A program made the translations under genes and the position numbers. The notes under the pieces were generated by a model. That model searched no databases, was not told the DNA's origin, and saw nothing but the letters and a program-made list of their open reading frames with translations. DNA of 40,004 nt from contig NZ_CDPK01000002.1 of the NCBI RefSeq assembly GCF_900068895.1, forward strand, positions 269,366-309,369, written 5' to 3'. The DNA comes from Erwinia sp. ErVv1. Its GTDB lineage: Bacteria > Pseudomonadota > Gammaproteobacteria > Enterobacterales > Enterobacteriaceae. This document shows, piece by piece, positions 9,214 through 18,127 of this stretch. Within the stretch, counting starts at the first letter, position 1. The number at the start of each line of letters is the position of its first letter.

Positions 9214-11904
9214 CTATTTTACCTTTTTGCTTTTTCTCACAGGCGTATTTATTTCAACCGACTGTGAAACAATGGCCTCTGCCATGTTGCTAAAGGGTTC
9301 GGTAAATTCGCGGCCGTAGAAACTATCCAACATGATCTGTTTCAGTTCGGCAATCAGCGGATAACGTGGGTTGGCACCGGTACACTGGTCGTCGAAGGCA
9401 TCATCCGCCAGCTGGTCAACTTTCGCCAGGAAGTCCGCTTCCTGTACGCCAGCTTCACGAATAGATTTCGGAATGCCAAGCTGACTTTTCATCTCTTCCA
9501 GCCAGCTAAGCAGCTTCTCAATCTTCTGTGCGGTGCGATCGCCAGGCGCGGTCAGTCGCAGGTGGTCAGCAACCTCAGCATAGCGGCGGCGGGCCTGCGG
9601 GCGGTCATACTGACTGAATGCAGCCTGTTTGGTTGGGTTATCGTTGGCGTTATAGCGAATAACGTTAGCGATAAGCAGGGCGTTGGCCAGACCGTGTGGA
9701 ATATGAAACTCCGAACCCAGCTTATGCGCCATAGAGTGGCAGACGCCGAGGAAGGCGTTAGCGAAAGCGATACCCGCGATGGTCGCCGCATTATGCACGC
9801 GCTCACGGGCTACTGGATTCCTGGCCCCTTCACTGTAACTGGCAGGCAGGTTCTCCTGAAGCAGTTTTAATGCCTGTAGCGCCTGGCCGTCAGAGTATTC
9901 ATTTGCCAGCACGGAAACGTAGGCTTCCAGTGAATGTACCACCGCATCCAGGCCACCAAAGGCGCACAGGGATTTCGGCATATTCATCACCAGGTTGGCG
10001 TCTACGATGGCCATATCCGGCGTCAGCGCATAATCTGCCAGCGGATATTTCTGACCGGTCGCATCATCAGTCACCACGGCGAAAGGTGTGACTTCAGAAC
10101 CGGTACCAGAGGTGGTGGTAATGGCAATCATTTTTGCCTTCACGCCCATTTTAGGGAACTTGTAGATGCGTTTACGAATATCCATAAAGCGCAGGGCCAG
10201 CTCTTCAAAGTGCGTTTCAGGATGTTCGTACATCACCCACATGATTTTGGCCGCATCCATTGGCGATCCGCCGCCAAGCGCAATAATCACGTCGGGCTTA
10301 AAGGAGTGCATCTGTTCAGCGCCTTTACGTACCACGCTTAGCGTCGGATCCGCTTCGACCTCAAAGAACACTTCCGTTTCAATACCGTGTGATTTCAGTA
10401 CGGTAATGATCTGATCGGCATAGCCGTTGTTGAACAGATAACGGTCGGTCACGATAAAGGCGCGTTTGGCTCCATCCGTCGCCACTTCTTCCATGGCGAT
10501 AGGCAGGGAACCGCGGCGGAAATAGATAGATTTGGGAAGTTTATGCCACAACATATTTTCTGCTCGCTTGGCCACGGTTTTCTTGTTGATCAGATGTTTA
10601 GGTCCGACGTTTTCAGAAATGGAGTTACCCCCCCATGAACCACAGCCCAGCGTCAGCGAAGGGGCCAGCTTAAAGTTATACAGGTCGCCAATGCCCCCCT
10701 GTGACGCCGGAGTATTAATCAGGATACGTGCCGTTTTCATCTTATCACCGAAGAAATTGACGCGTTCACGCTCGTTATCCTGATCGGTATAGAGGCATGA
10801 GGTGTGCCCGATGCCGCCCATCGCAACCAGTTTTTCAGCCTTAACCACGGCATCTTCAAAATCTTTTGCCCGGTACATCGCGAGGGTAGGGGAGAGCTTT
10901 TCATGTGCGAAAGGTTCTGACTCATCAACCCTTTCCACTTCGCCAATAAGAATTTTGGTGTTACCCGGTACGCTAATCCCGGCCATCTCGGCAATTTTGA
11001 CCGCAGGCTGACCGACGATAGCGGCATTCAGGCCGCCATTTTTCAAAATGATGTCCTGAACGGCCTTCAGCTCCTGGCCCTGAAGCATGTAGCCACCGTG
11101 GCTGGAGAAGCGTTCACGGACCGCATCATAAATAGCATCAACCACGATAACGGACTGCTCTGACGCACAGATGACGCCGTTATCAAAGGTTTTTGACATC
11201 AGGATTGACGCCACGGCACGTTTGACGTCCGCCGTTTCATCAATAACAACCGGGGTATTACCTGCGCCAACGCCGATGGCCGGTTTCCCTGAGCTGTAAG
11301 CTGCCTTAACCATGCCGGGGCCGCCGGTGGCGAGGATCAGATTAATATCCGGATGGTGCATTAGCTGATTAGAAAGCTCCACGGAGGGGACATCAATCCA
11401 GCCGATAATATCTTTAGGTGCGCCGGCGGCAATGGCAGCCTGGAGCACAATATCCGCTGCTTTATTGGTAGCATCTTTAGCACGTGGATGGGGAGAGAAA
11501 ATAATACCGTTTCGGGTTTTAAGGCTAATCAGTGCTTTAAAGATAGCGGTAGAGGTAGGGTTGGTGGTTGGCACGATCCCGCAGATCAGCCCGGTAGGTT
11601 CAGCAATGGTGATGGTGCCGAAGGTCTCATCGGTCTCGAGAATGCCGCAGGTTTTTTCATCTTTGTAAGCGTTGTAGATATATTCAGAAGCGAAGTGGTT
11701 TTTGATCACCTTGTCTTCGACAATCCCCATACCCGACTCAGCAACGGCCATCTTAGCCAGGGGGATGCGCGCGTCTGCTGCGGCCAGCGCGGCTGCGCGG
11801 AAAATTTTATCCACCTGCTCCTGGGTGAAATTAGCATACTCACGCTGTGCTTTTTTAACACGCTCAACCAGTGCGTTAAGTTCAGCAACATTAGTAACGG
11901 CCAT
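9214..11904 (-). CDS. adhE: Bifunctional aldehyde-alcohol dehydrogenase AdhE
   Basis: AdhE converts acetyl-CoA to acetaldehyde and then ethanol, regenerating NAD+ in mixed-acid fermentation, and forms filaments called spirosomes. The protein has 896 residues (E. coli has 891). The N-terminal CoA-acylating aldehyde dehydrogenase (about 1-440) has catalytic Cys246 in GVICASEQS. The C-terminal iron-dependent alcohol dehydrogenase (about 450-870) has the NAD-binding GGGSPMDAAK and the metal-ligand region CHSMAHKLGSEFHIPHG. AGGAG precedes the ATG by 7 nt. It is monocistronic with a long upstream region, which in E. coli carries distant promoters and an RNase III-processed leader. A candidate FNR site lies at 12179-12192. 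Confidence 0.98.
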   Translation of the reverse strand: MAVTNVAELNALVERVKKAQREYANFTQEQVDKIFRAAALAAADARIPLAKMAVAESGMGIVEDKVIKNHFASEYIYNAYKDEKTCGILETDETFGTITIAEPTGLICGIVPTTNPTSTAIFKALISLKTRNGIIFSPHPRAKDATNKAADIVLQAAIAAGAPKDIIGWIDVPSVELSNQLMHHPDINLILATGGPGMVKAAYSSGKPAIGVGAGNTPVVIDETADVKRAVASILMSKTFDNGVICASEQSVIVVDAIYDAVRERFSSHGGYMLQGQELKAVQDIILKNGGLNAAIVGQPAVKIAEMAGISVPGNTKILIGEVERVDESEPFAHEKLSPTLAMYRAKDFEDAVVKAEKLVAMGGIGHTSCLYTDQDNERERVNFFGDKMKTARILINTPASQGGIGDLYNFKLAPSLTLGCGSWGGNSISENVGPKHLINKKTVAKRAENMLWHKLPKSIYFRRGSLPIAMEEVATDGAKRAFIVTDRYLFNNGYADQIITVLKSHGIETEVFFEVEADPTLSVVRKGAEQMHSFKPDVIIALGGGSPMDAAKIMWVMYEHPETHFEELALRFMDIRKRIYKFPKMGVKAKMIAITTTSGTGSEVTPFAVVTDDATGQKYPLADYALTPDMAIVDANLVMNMPKSLCAFGGLDAVVHSLEAYVSVLANEYSDGQALQALKLLQENLPASYSEGARNPVARERVHNAATIAGIAFANAFLGVCHSMAHKLGSEFHIPHGLANALLIANVIRYNANDNPTKQAAFSQYDRPQARRRYAEVADHLRLTAPGDRTAQKIEKLLSWLEEMKSQLGIPKSIREAGVQEADFLAKVDQLADDAFDDQCTGANPRYPLIAELKQIMLDSFYGREFTEPFSNMAEAIVSQSVEINTPVRKSKKVK

Positions 11905-12422
11905 AATGCTCTCCTGATGAAAGTTAAACTCTATTAGTAAACGAATCAGAACCCTTAATTGTAGTAATCAGGCTTTAACTTATTGTTTTATTAATGTGAC
12001 AGGCCCAAAGGTTTTACAACATAAAGCGTCTGTGTTTACTGAAAGAGTCTCCCTCCTGATGTCATCATTGAACTGAATCGCCTGCTCTACCTGGCGGATC
12101 AGGCCTCTCATTCAGAGGGAGGTCCGTTAAGACCTGCTCTGACAAAACAAAGCTTACTCATAATGAGGTACTCCAGAGTTGATCTGGATCACCGATAATC
12201 TCTGCTGATACCTTTCAGCTCACATAATTTGAACCAGGCGGTAGATGTCGAGCGGCAAACGCCGCCTGACAGACAGTAATAGGGGGTATTCACCTGTATT
12301 TAGGTTTTCATACTGGTTTTTGGTGGAAAATACAGGCGGAAATTCTACCCCGGCGGGATGGTATGCGCATTGCTTTTACATTAAATTACCGCACGTTGAA
12401 CAGGCCCTTTCAGGAGTACAGT
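11905..12422. other. Regulatory region between divergent adhE and ychE
   Basis: This is 518 bp without a supportable gene. It contains the adhE ribosome site, an AT-rich stretch to about 12000, a CTCCCTC...GAGGGAG inverted repeat (12049-12055 and 12115-12121) with an inner CCTCT/AGAGG hairpin (12104-12118), an FNR-like site (12179-12192), and a GCGGC/GCCGC hairpin (12252-12265). An open frame at 12245-12460 overlaps the ychE start and resembles no protein I know. Confidence 0.6.
12179..12192. promoter_or_regulatory. Candidate FNR-binding site upstream of adhE
   Basis: TTGAT-CTGG-ATCAC differs from the FNR consensus TTGAT-N4-ATCAA at only the last base. It lies 275 bp from the adhE start, in the range where E. 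coli adhE promoters lie. Anaerobic control of adhE by FNR fits the enzyme's fermentation role, but ychE could also be the target. Confidence 0.45.
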
Positions 12423-13070
12423 GTGAACCCCGTAATTTTAGATTTCTCAGGCTATATTAAATTTTTTGTGGGTTTATTCGCCCTGGTTAATCCGGTTGGG
12501 ATCATTCCTGTCTTCATCAGTATGACCCGCTATCAGGTTCCCGCTGCGCGCAACAAAACCAATATGACAGCTAACCTCTCGGTGGCGATCATTCTCCTGA
12601 CCTCGTTATTTCTGGGCGATGCCATCCTGCAACTGTTCGGCATCTCAATCGACTCTTTTCGTATCGCGGGCGGCATCCTCGTGGTGACCATCGCGATGTC
12701 GATGATCAGCGGTAAGCTGGGTGAAGATAAGCAGAATAAACAGGAAAAATCAGAGACGGAAATCAGGGAGAGTATCGGCGTAGTGCCGCTGGCGCTGCCG
12801 TTAATGGCCGGGCCGGGCGCGATCAGTTCCACCATCGTCTGGAGCACGCGGTATCACAGCTGGCAAAATCTGCTGGGCTTTAGCCTCGCCATTGCGCTGT
12901 TTGCGTTTTGCTGCTGGCTGCTGTTTCGTGCGGCACCGCTCATGGTCAGGGTATTGGGACAGACCGGCATCAACGTCATCACCCGCATAATGGGGCTGCT
13001 GCTCATGGCGCTGGGGATCGAATTTATTGTTACCGGTATCAAAGTGCTCTTTCCCGGTTTGACGCACTAA
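12423..13070 (+). CDS. ychE: MarC/YchE family inner membrane protein
   Basis: This is a polytopic inner membrane protein of the UPF0056 (MarC/SnatA) family. Distant relatives are described as amino-acid transporters, but the function of YchE is not settled. It has about six hydrophobic segments, starting YIKFFVGLFALVNPVGIIPV, and the conserved MAGPGAISS and GIEFIVTGI. I chose the GTG at 12423 over the in-frame ATG at 12363. It has AGGAG 6 nt upstream, gives 215 residues as in E. coli, and its first 15 residues match E. coli in length up to the conserved KFF. Confidence 0.93.
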   Translation: MNPVILDFSGYIKFFVGLFALVNPVGIIPVFISMTRYQVPAARNKTNMTANLSVAIILLTSLFLGDAILQLFGISIDSFRIAGGILVVTIAMSMISGKLGEDKQNKQEKSETEIRESIGVVPLALPLMAGPGAISSTIVWSTRYHSWQNLLGFSLAIALFAFCCWLLFRAAPLMVRVLGQTGINVITRIMGLLLMALGIEFIVTGIKVLFPGLTH

Positions 13071-13097
13071 ACGACTCCTGCCTGAAGAGCCTAATAT

Positions 13098-13124
13098 AAA
13101 GCGCATAATCTGCGCTTATTTTCC
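13098..13124 (+). terminator. Terminator of ychE
   Basis: AAGCGCA (13099-13105), loop TAATC and TGCGCTT (13111-13117) are followed by ATTTT. It lies 28 bp after the ychE stop. Confidence 0.75.
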
Positions 13125-13627
13125 ATCGCAGGTCTCCTTGCGCACCAAAATGATGCACTGCACGCGTTTATCGCCTCTTTATGGTGCATTTATTCCTTCT
13201 GCTTAATATCCGCGCTCGATTATTAATGTAATTACTGAAAATTGCATTCTTATCAGAAGCTAACCTGAAAATGTTATTAAAATTTCACGACTAAAATCCG
13301 ATAGAATGGCTTGATGCTGGAATAAAATGCTAATCATTCCCTGCATTCTGGGCAAAGACGCCGGTAAAGTGTGGATTCTTACTCATCTCCCTACGGCAAA
13401 CGTCAAAAAAAGGCGCGATCGGCACATTCCTGGCCTGAATCGAGTTAACCTGTTGATAAATAGCCCTCTGTTACTTAATTTGCTTTGTTAAATAACACTT
13501 CTTCTTGTGATCGTTTCGTGATAAAAGAGAATAAGTTAACATTTTTGTTATTTAGGTTTGGCGTCGAAATCAGCGTTCTGATAGTTTTCGGAAATCGTCT
13601 TCATAATTGGCATTGGATGTGCAAATA

Positions 13628-13647
13628 AGATCGGCTTTAACCGATCT
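13628..13647 (+). other. Hairpin in the oppA (copy 1) leader
   Basis: A perfect 7-bp stem, AGATCGG/CCGATCT, with a 6-nt loop lies 36 nt before the start codon. It is not followed by a T-run, so it is more likely an mRNA-stabilising or regulatory structure than a terminator. Confidence 0.4.
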
Positions 13648-13683
13648 GATAACAGATCCAAAAACACAGGTTAACTACGCTTA

Positions 13684-15318
13684 ATGAAATATCTTTCGTA
13701 CCGCCGCCCGTGTTTTAGCCAGGCGATGATGGTTGTTTTAGGTATTTACTCCGGCGTTTCGTCGGCTGCTACGGTACCCGCAGGCGTAACGCTCGCCGCC
13801 AGTCAGGCCATCACGATTAATAATGGCAGCGAAGTCTCTTCATTGGATCCGCAAAAAATTGAAGGGGTGCCTGAAAGTAACGTTGTCGGCAATCTGCTTG
13901 AAGGGTTAGTCACCACGGATAATAACGGCCACATTGTGCCTGGCGTGGCAGAGAGCTGGAGTCATCAGCAGAGCAGGATCTGGACGTTCACGCTGCGTAA
14001 GGATGCCCGCTGGAGCAATGGTCAACCGGTGACCGCGGCCGATTTTGTTTATAGCTGGCAGCGACTGGTGGATCCGAAAACGGCTTCACCCTACGCCAGC
14101 TATCTGCAATTTGCCCATATCGACAACATTGATGATGTTCTGGCGGGTAAAAAGCCCCCATCGGCGCTGGGCATCAAAGCGCTTGATGACGCGCATGTGC
14201 AGATTACCCTCAGCGAACCCGTGCCCTATTTTGTGGCGCTGGCCGCCAATACCGCGCTCCGACCCGTTAACCGCCAGGCGGTGGAAAAATGGGGTGACCA
14301 GTGGACGCAGCCCGCCCACTTTATCGGCAACGGTGCGTATACGCTGAGTGAGTGGGTGATCAATGAAAAAATCGTAGTGAAGCGTAATCCACTTTACTGG
14401 AATAATGCCCGCACGGTTATTGAAACAGCCACTTTCCTGCCCATTACCGCCGAGGGCAGCGACGTGAACCGCTATCGCAGCGGTGAAATTGATATGACTA
14501 ACAGCGCACTGCCGCCCGATCTTTTTCCTACGTTGAAGAAAACCCTGGGCAGTCAGGTGCGTATCAGTCCGCTGCTCTGCACCTTTTACTACGAGCTGAA
14601 CAACAAACGACCGCCCTTTAACGATCCCCGGGTAAGAGCTGCGGTTAAGCTCACCCTCGACCGCGATATCATCGCCAACAAAATTATGGGGCAGGGGCAG
14701 ATACCGGCCGGGGGCTTCACGCCAACTTTTATTGATGGCGCGCACCTGACGCAGCCTGCATGGATGACGCTGACGCAGGCAGAACGCAATGCAAAAGCCA
14801 AAGCGCTGCTGGCAGAGGCAGGATACAGCGCTGAGAAACCCCTCCGCTTCACGCTGCTCTATAACACCTCCGACGTGAATAAAAAACAGGCCATCGCCGC
14901 GGCTTCAATGTGGACAAAGAATCTGGGCGCCGGGGTGAAGCTGGATAACCAGGAGTGGAAAACCATGCTGGATACCCGGCATCAGGGTAATTTCGATGTC
15001 GCGCGGGCCACCTGGTGTGCCGACTATAACGAACCCTCTACCTTTCTGAATGCCATGCTGAGTGATTCATCCACTAACACGGCGTTCTATAAAAGTCAGG
15101 CCTTTGACGACCTGATGGCTAAAACACTGACGGTATCGGATGAGCAGCGCGCGGACATCTATCAGCAGGCGGAAGCTCAGCTTGATAAAGACTCGGCCAT
15201 TGTGCCGGTTTACTACCGGGTCAGTGCAAGGCTGGTGAAACCCTGGGTCGGTGGATTTACCGGTAAAGACCCACAGGATCTGACCGATATTAAATATTTC
15301 TACATCGTAAAGCATTAA
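13684..15318 (+). CDS. oppA: Oligopeptide-binding protein, OppA paralogue 1
   Basis: This is a periplasmic solute-binding protein (family 5) that captures oligopeptides for the OppBCDF importer. The protein has 544 residues, with a signal peptide ending near residues 28-30 (VSSAATVPAG). The mature part aligns along its whole length with the next gene, sharing SLDP.KIEGVPE, FVYSWQRL.DPKTASPYASYLQ, LYNTSD and WCADYNEP. It is more diverged in the N-terminus and in the ligand region around 180-300 than the downstream copy is from E. coli OppA. It may bind a different peptide set, such as murein peptides in the manner of MppA; this is inference. The ribosome site (ACAGG) is weak and distant. Confidence 0.92.
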   Translation: MKYLSYRRPCFSQAMMVVLGIYSGVSSAATVPAGVTLAASQAITINNGSEVSSLDPQKIEGVPESNVVGNLLEGLVTTDNNGHIVPGVAESWSHQQSRIWTFTLRKDARWSNGQPVTAADFVYSWQRLVDPKTASPYASYLQFAHIDNIDDVLAGKKPPSALGIKALDDAHVQITLSEPVPYFVALAANTALRPVNRQAVEKWGDQWTQPAHFIGNGAYTLSEWVINEKIVVKRNPLYWNNARTVIETATFLPITAEGSDVNRYRSGEIDMTNSALPPDLFPTLKKTLGSQVRISPLLCTFYYELNNKRPPFNDPRVRAAVKLTLDRDIIANKIMGQGQIPAGGFTPTFIDGAHLTQPAWMTLTQAERNAKAKALLAEAGYSAEKPLRFTLLYNTSDVNKKQAIAAASMWTKNLGAGVKLDNQEWKTMLDTRHQGNFDVARATWCADYNEPSTFLNAMLSDSSTNTAFYKSQAFDDLMAKTLTVSDEQRADIYQQAEAQLDKDSAIVPVYYRVSARLVKPWVGGFTGKDPQDLTDIKYFYIVKH

Positions 15319-15377
15319 GAACTACGGGTTATTCGTGACGGGCGAAAACCGTAATAAATCAGGGTAACGCATTAACG

Positions 15378-15428
15378 GCTCGGGATGCCGTCGTTCCGGA
15401 AGCCTGAGCCGATAGCCCGTTTAACGGG
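15378..15428 (+). other. Paired hairpins between the two oppA genes
   Basis: GGCTCGGG pairs with CCTGAGCC (one G-U pair). It is directly followed by the palindrome CCCGTTTAACGGG (15416-15428). There is no T-run, so it is not a classic terminator. It may protect the upstream oppA mRNA or act as a leader structure for the second oppA. Confidence 0.45.
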
Positions 15429-15478
15429 GGAAGCTGGTGTTAAGACCACATCAGCAATAATAAAAACTGGAGTAGATA

Positions 15479-17110
15479 ATGACCAATATCACGAAAAAAA
15501 GTCTGATTGCGCTTGGGGTGTTTGCTGCGCTGGCGGGAAATATGGCAATCGCGGCTACCGTACCGGCAGGCGTTGAGCTGGCGGCGAAGCAGGAGCTGGT
15601 AAAGGGTAATGGCGACGAGGTGCAGTCTCTCGATCCGCATAAAATTGAGGGCGTGCCTGAAGCGAACGTCAGTTACGATCTGCTGGAAGGGCTGGTCATC
15701 AACGATCTTTCCGGTCACCCGATCCCTGGCGTGGCTGAAAGCTGGGAGAACAAAGACGGTAAAATCTGGACCTTTCATCTGCGCAAAGACGCGAAATGGT
15801 CAAACGGTGAGCCGGTTACCGCTCAGGATTTCGTCTACAGCTGGCAGCGCCTGGCTGATCCTAAAACTGCTTCCCCGTACGCCAGCTATCTCCAGTACGG
15901 ACATCTTGAAAATGTTGACGACATTATTGCCGGTAAGAAAAGCCCCGATCAGCTTGGCGTAAAGGCCATAGATGCGCATACGCTCCAGGTAACCCTCACC
16001 GAGTCCGTTCCCTATTTCTACAAGCTGCTTATTCACCCCTCCATGTCCCCGGTTTACAAGCCTGCTATCGACAAGTTTGGCGAAAAGTGGACTCAACCGG
16101 AGAACTGGGTGGGTAACGGTGCCTACAAGCTTGAATCGCACATCATCAATGAGCGTATTGTCGTGGTGCGCAATCCCCAGTACTGGGATAATGCCCATAC
16201 CAAACTGGAGAAAGTCACCTTCCTGCCGATCCCTTCTGAGGTCAGCGACGTTAACCGCTATTTCAGCAGTAACGGCAGTGACATGACCTATACCAACCTG
16301 CCGATTGAACTGTTTAAAAAGCTACAGCGTGATAATCCAAAAGAGCTGCACGTTGATCCCTATCTTTGTACTTACTACTACGAAATCAATAACCAGAAAG
16401 CACCTTTCACTGACTCCCGCGTCCGTGAAGCACTGAAGCTGGGCCTGGATCGTGACATCATGGTGAATAAAGTCCTGGCGCAGGGGCAGCAGCCTGCCTA
16501 CAGCTACACGCCGCCTGCAATTGACGGTGCCAATGTGACGAAACCCGCGTGGTTTAGCGAAACGCAGGATCAGCGTAATGCTGAAGCGAAAAAGCTGCTT
16601 GCCGAGGCGGGCTATACCGCCGACAAACCGCTGACTTTCGAACTGCTTTACAACACCTCCGATTTGCATAAAAAGCTGGCTATCGCGGCGGCATCCATCT
16701 GGAAGAAAAATTTAGGTGTGAATGTAAAACTGACCAATCAGGAGTGGAAAACCTTCCTTGATACGCGTCACCAGGGAACATTTGATGTTGCCCGTGCCGC
16801 CTGGTGCGCGGATTACAACGAGCCGACGTCATTCCTGAATACCATGACTTCCGGCAGCAGCAATAACACCTCTCATTATAAATCAGCAGATTTTGACAAG
16901 GCGATTGCTGCCGCGTCCACGTCCAGTAACGAAAAAGAGCGCAGCGCAGCCTACACCCAGGCGGAAGAGACTTTAGATAAGGATTCGACCATTGTGCCGG
17001 TCTTTTACTATGCCAATACCCGCCTGGTTAAGCCTTACGTCGGCGGCTACACCGGTAAAGATCCGCTGAACTACGTGTACGACAAAGATCTCTACATCAT
17101 CAAACATTAA
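15479..17110 (+). CDS. oppA: Oligopeptide-binding protein OppA (copy 2)
   Basis: This is the periplasmic peptide receptor of the Opp ABC transporter. The protein has 543 residues, the E. coli OppA length, with a signal peptide MTNITKKSLIALGVFAALAG ending at about AIA-ATVP. Family motifs are present: SLDPHKIEGVPE, FVYSWQRLADPKTASPYASY, YLCTYYYEINN and AAWCADYNEPTSFLNTM. It is closer to E. coli OppA than the upstream copy, so it is the likely orthologue. GGAG lies 9 nt before the ATG. The 160-bp gap to the upstream copy contains a GGCTCGGG/CCTGAGCC hairpin (15378-15411) and a CCCGTT/AACGGG palindrome (15416-15428). A stable hairpin also separates it from oppB, which would let OppA be made in excess over the permease. 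Confidence 0.96.
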   Translation: MTNITKKSLIALGVFAALAGNMAIAATVPAGVELAAKQELVKGNGDEVQSLDPHKIEGVPEANVSYDLLEGLVINDLSGHPIPGVAESWENKDGKIWTFHLRKDAKWSNGEPVTAQDFVYSWQRLADPKTASPYASYLQYGHLENVDDIIAGKKSPDQLGVKAIDAHTLQVTLTESVPYFYKLLIHPSMSPVYKPAIDKFGEKWTQPENWVGNGAYKLESHIINERIVVVRNPQYWDNAHTKLEKVTFLPIPSEVSDVNRYFSSNGSDMTYTNLPIELFKKLQRDNPKELHVDPYLCTYYYEINNQKAPFTDSRVREALKLGLDRDIMVNKVLAQGQQPAYSYTPPAIDGANVTKPAWFSETQDQRNAEAKKLLAEAGYTADKPLTFELLYNTSDLHKKLAIAAASIWKKNLGVNVKLTNQEWKTFLDTRHQGTFDVARAAWCADYNEPTSFLNTMTSGSSNNTSHYKSADFDKAIAAASTSSNEKERSAAYTQAEETLDKDSTIVPVFYYANTRLVKPYVGGYTGKDPLNYVYDKDLYIIKH

Positions 17111-17119
17111 TGGCAACAA

Positions 17120-17143
17120 CAGGGGGAGGGTCACCTCCTCCTG
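17120..17143 (+). terminator. oppA-oppB intercistronic hairpin (probable partial terminator)
   Basis: A 10-bp stem, CAGGGGGAGG/CCTCCTCCTG, with one G-U pair and a GTCA loop starts 10 nt after the oppA stop. TTTT follows about 10 nt later. Such a structure is expected to reduce read-through into oppBCDF and stabilise oppA mRNA. Confidence 0.6.
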
Positions 17144-17192
17144 CGTGTCTCATTTTAAGCAGTGCTAAGGCACAAGCCAGCAGGTACGGGCA

Positions 17193-18113
17193 ATGTTAAA
17201 GTTTATATTTCGTCGCGTTCTGGAAGCGATCCCGACGTTACTCATTCTGATTACCATCTCCTTTTTTATGATGCGTCTTGCACCAGGCAGCCCCTTTACC
17301 GGCGAGCGCACGCTGTCGCCGGAAGTTATGGCAAATATTGAAGCCAAATACCATCTGAACGATCCCATCTGGAAGCAGTACGGCAACTACCTGATCCAGC
17401 TGGCACATGGGGATTTTGGTCCGTCGTTTAAATATAAAGACTATTCGGTTAACTACCTGGTAGGCCACGCCTTCCCGGTCTCCGCTAAGCTGGGCCTGGC
17501 GGCCTTTTTGCTGGCCATTATCCTCGGGGTGACCGCCGGGGTCATTGCCGCGCTGAAGCAAAACAGCAAATGGGACTTTATGGTGATGGGGGTGGCAATG
17601 ACCGGCGTGGTAATACCGAGCTTCGTGGTGGCACCGCTGCTGGTGCTGATCTTCGCCATTGCACTGAAGTGGCTGCCGGGTGGCGGCTGGAACGGCGGTG
17701 AGGCGAAATTTATGATCCTGCCGATGGTGGCCCTGTCGCTGGCTTATATCGCCAGCATCGCGCGTATTATGCGCGGCTCAATGATTGAGGTGCTGCACTC
17801 CAACTTTATCCGCACCGCTCGCGCCAAGGGGCTACCAATGCACCGCATCGTGCTGCGGCATGCGCTGAAACCCGCGATGCTGCCGGTACTCTCCTATCTC
17901 GGTCCGGCTTTTGTCGGCATCATTACCGGCTCAATGGTGATTGAAACCATCTACGGCCTGCCGGGCATTGGTCAGCTGTTTGTTAACGGCGCGCTTAACC
18001 GCGACTATTCGCTTGTGCTGAGCCTGACCATTCTGGTAGGGGTGCTGACCATCCTGTTTAATGCGATCGTTGACGTGCTCTATGCGGTTATCGATCCCAA
18101 AATTCGTTACTAA
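17193..18113 (+). CDS. oppB: Oligopeptide ABC transporter permease OppB
   Basis: This is one of the two inner-membrane permease subunits of the Opp importer. The protein has 306 residues, as in E. coli. It has about six membrane segments, the first at about 10-30. The EAA loop that docks with the ATPases lies around residues 207-230 (RTARAKGLPMHRIVLRHALK). Its conserved start MLKFIFRRVLEAIPTLL matches the family. It is followed by oppC after 14 bp in the same transcript. Confidence 0.97.
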   Translation: MLKFIFRRVLEAIPTLLILITISFFMMRLAPGSPFTGERTLSPEVMANIEAKYHLNDPIWKQYGNYLIQLAHGDFGPSFKYKDYSVNYLVGHAFPVSAKLGLAAFLLAIILGVTAGVIAALKQNSKWDFMVMGVAMTGVVIPSFVVAPLLVLIFAIALKWLPGGGWNGGEAKFMILPMVALSLAYIASIARIMRGSMIEVLHSNFIRTARAKGLPMHRIVLRHALKPAMLPVLSYLGPAFVGIITGSMVIETIYGLPGIGQLFVNGALNRDYSLVLSLTILVGVLTILFNAIVDVLYAVIDPKIRY

Positions 18114-18127
18114 ATCCGGAGCTCGCG

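Larger units (their letters stand above)
13071..13683. other. Intergenic region and leader upstream of the opp operon
   Basis: This is 613 bp without a gene I can support. It starts with the ychE terminator. The rest is fairly AT-rich, with a likely promoter zone somewhere in about 13480-13560 that I could not resolve into clear -35/-10 boxes. A hairpin AGATCGG/CCGATCT (13628-13647) sits in the probable oppA leader, followed by a CA-rich AAAAACACAGG stretch just before the start codon. In E. coli and Salmonella, oppA leaders are repressed by the GcvB small RNA, which pairs with CA-rich sequence, so this stretch is a candidate target. Confidence 0.5.

Noticed and set aside
12293-12336. CCTGTATTT...AAATACAGG inverted repeat upstream of ychE as an operator
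   Set aside because: The 9-bp arms are 26 bp apart, which is about what chance allows over 40 kb, and no known regulator site fits.
12245-12460. 71-codon plus-strand frame between adhE and ychE
   Set aside because: It overlaps the ychE start in another frame, has no ribosome site and resembles no known protein.
13505-13530. Possible CRP site in TTGTGATCGTTTCGTGATAA upstream of oppA
   Set aside because: The left half TGTGA is present but the right half lacks TCACA, so it is not a credible palindromic CRP box.
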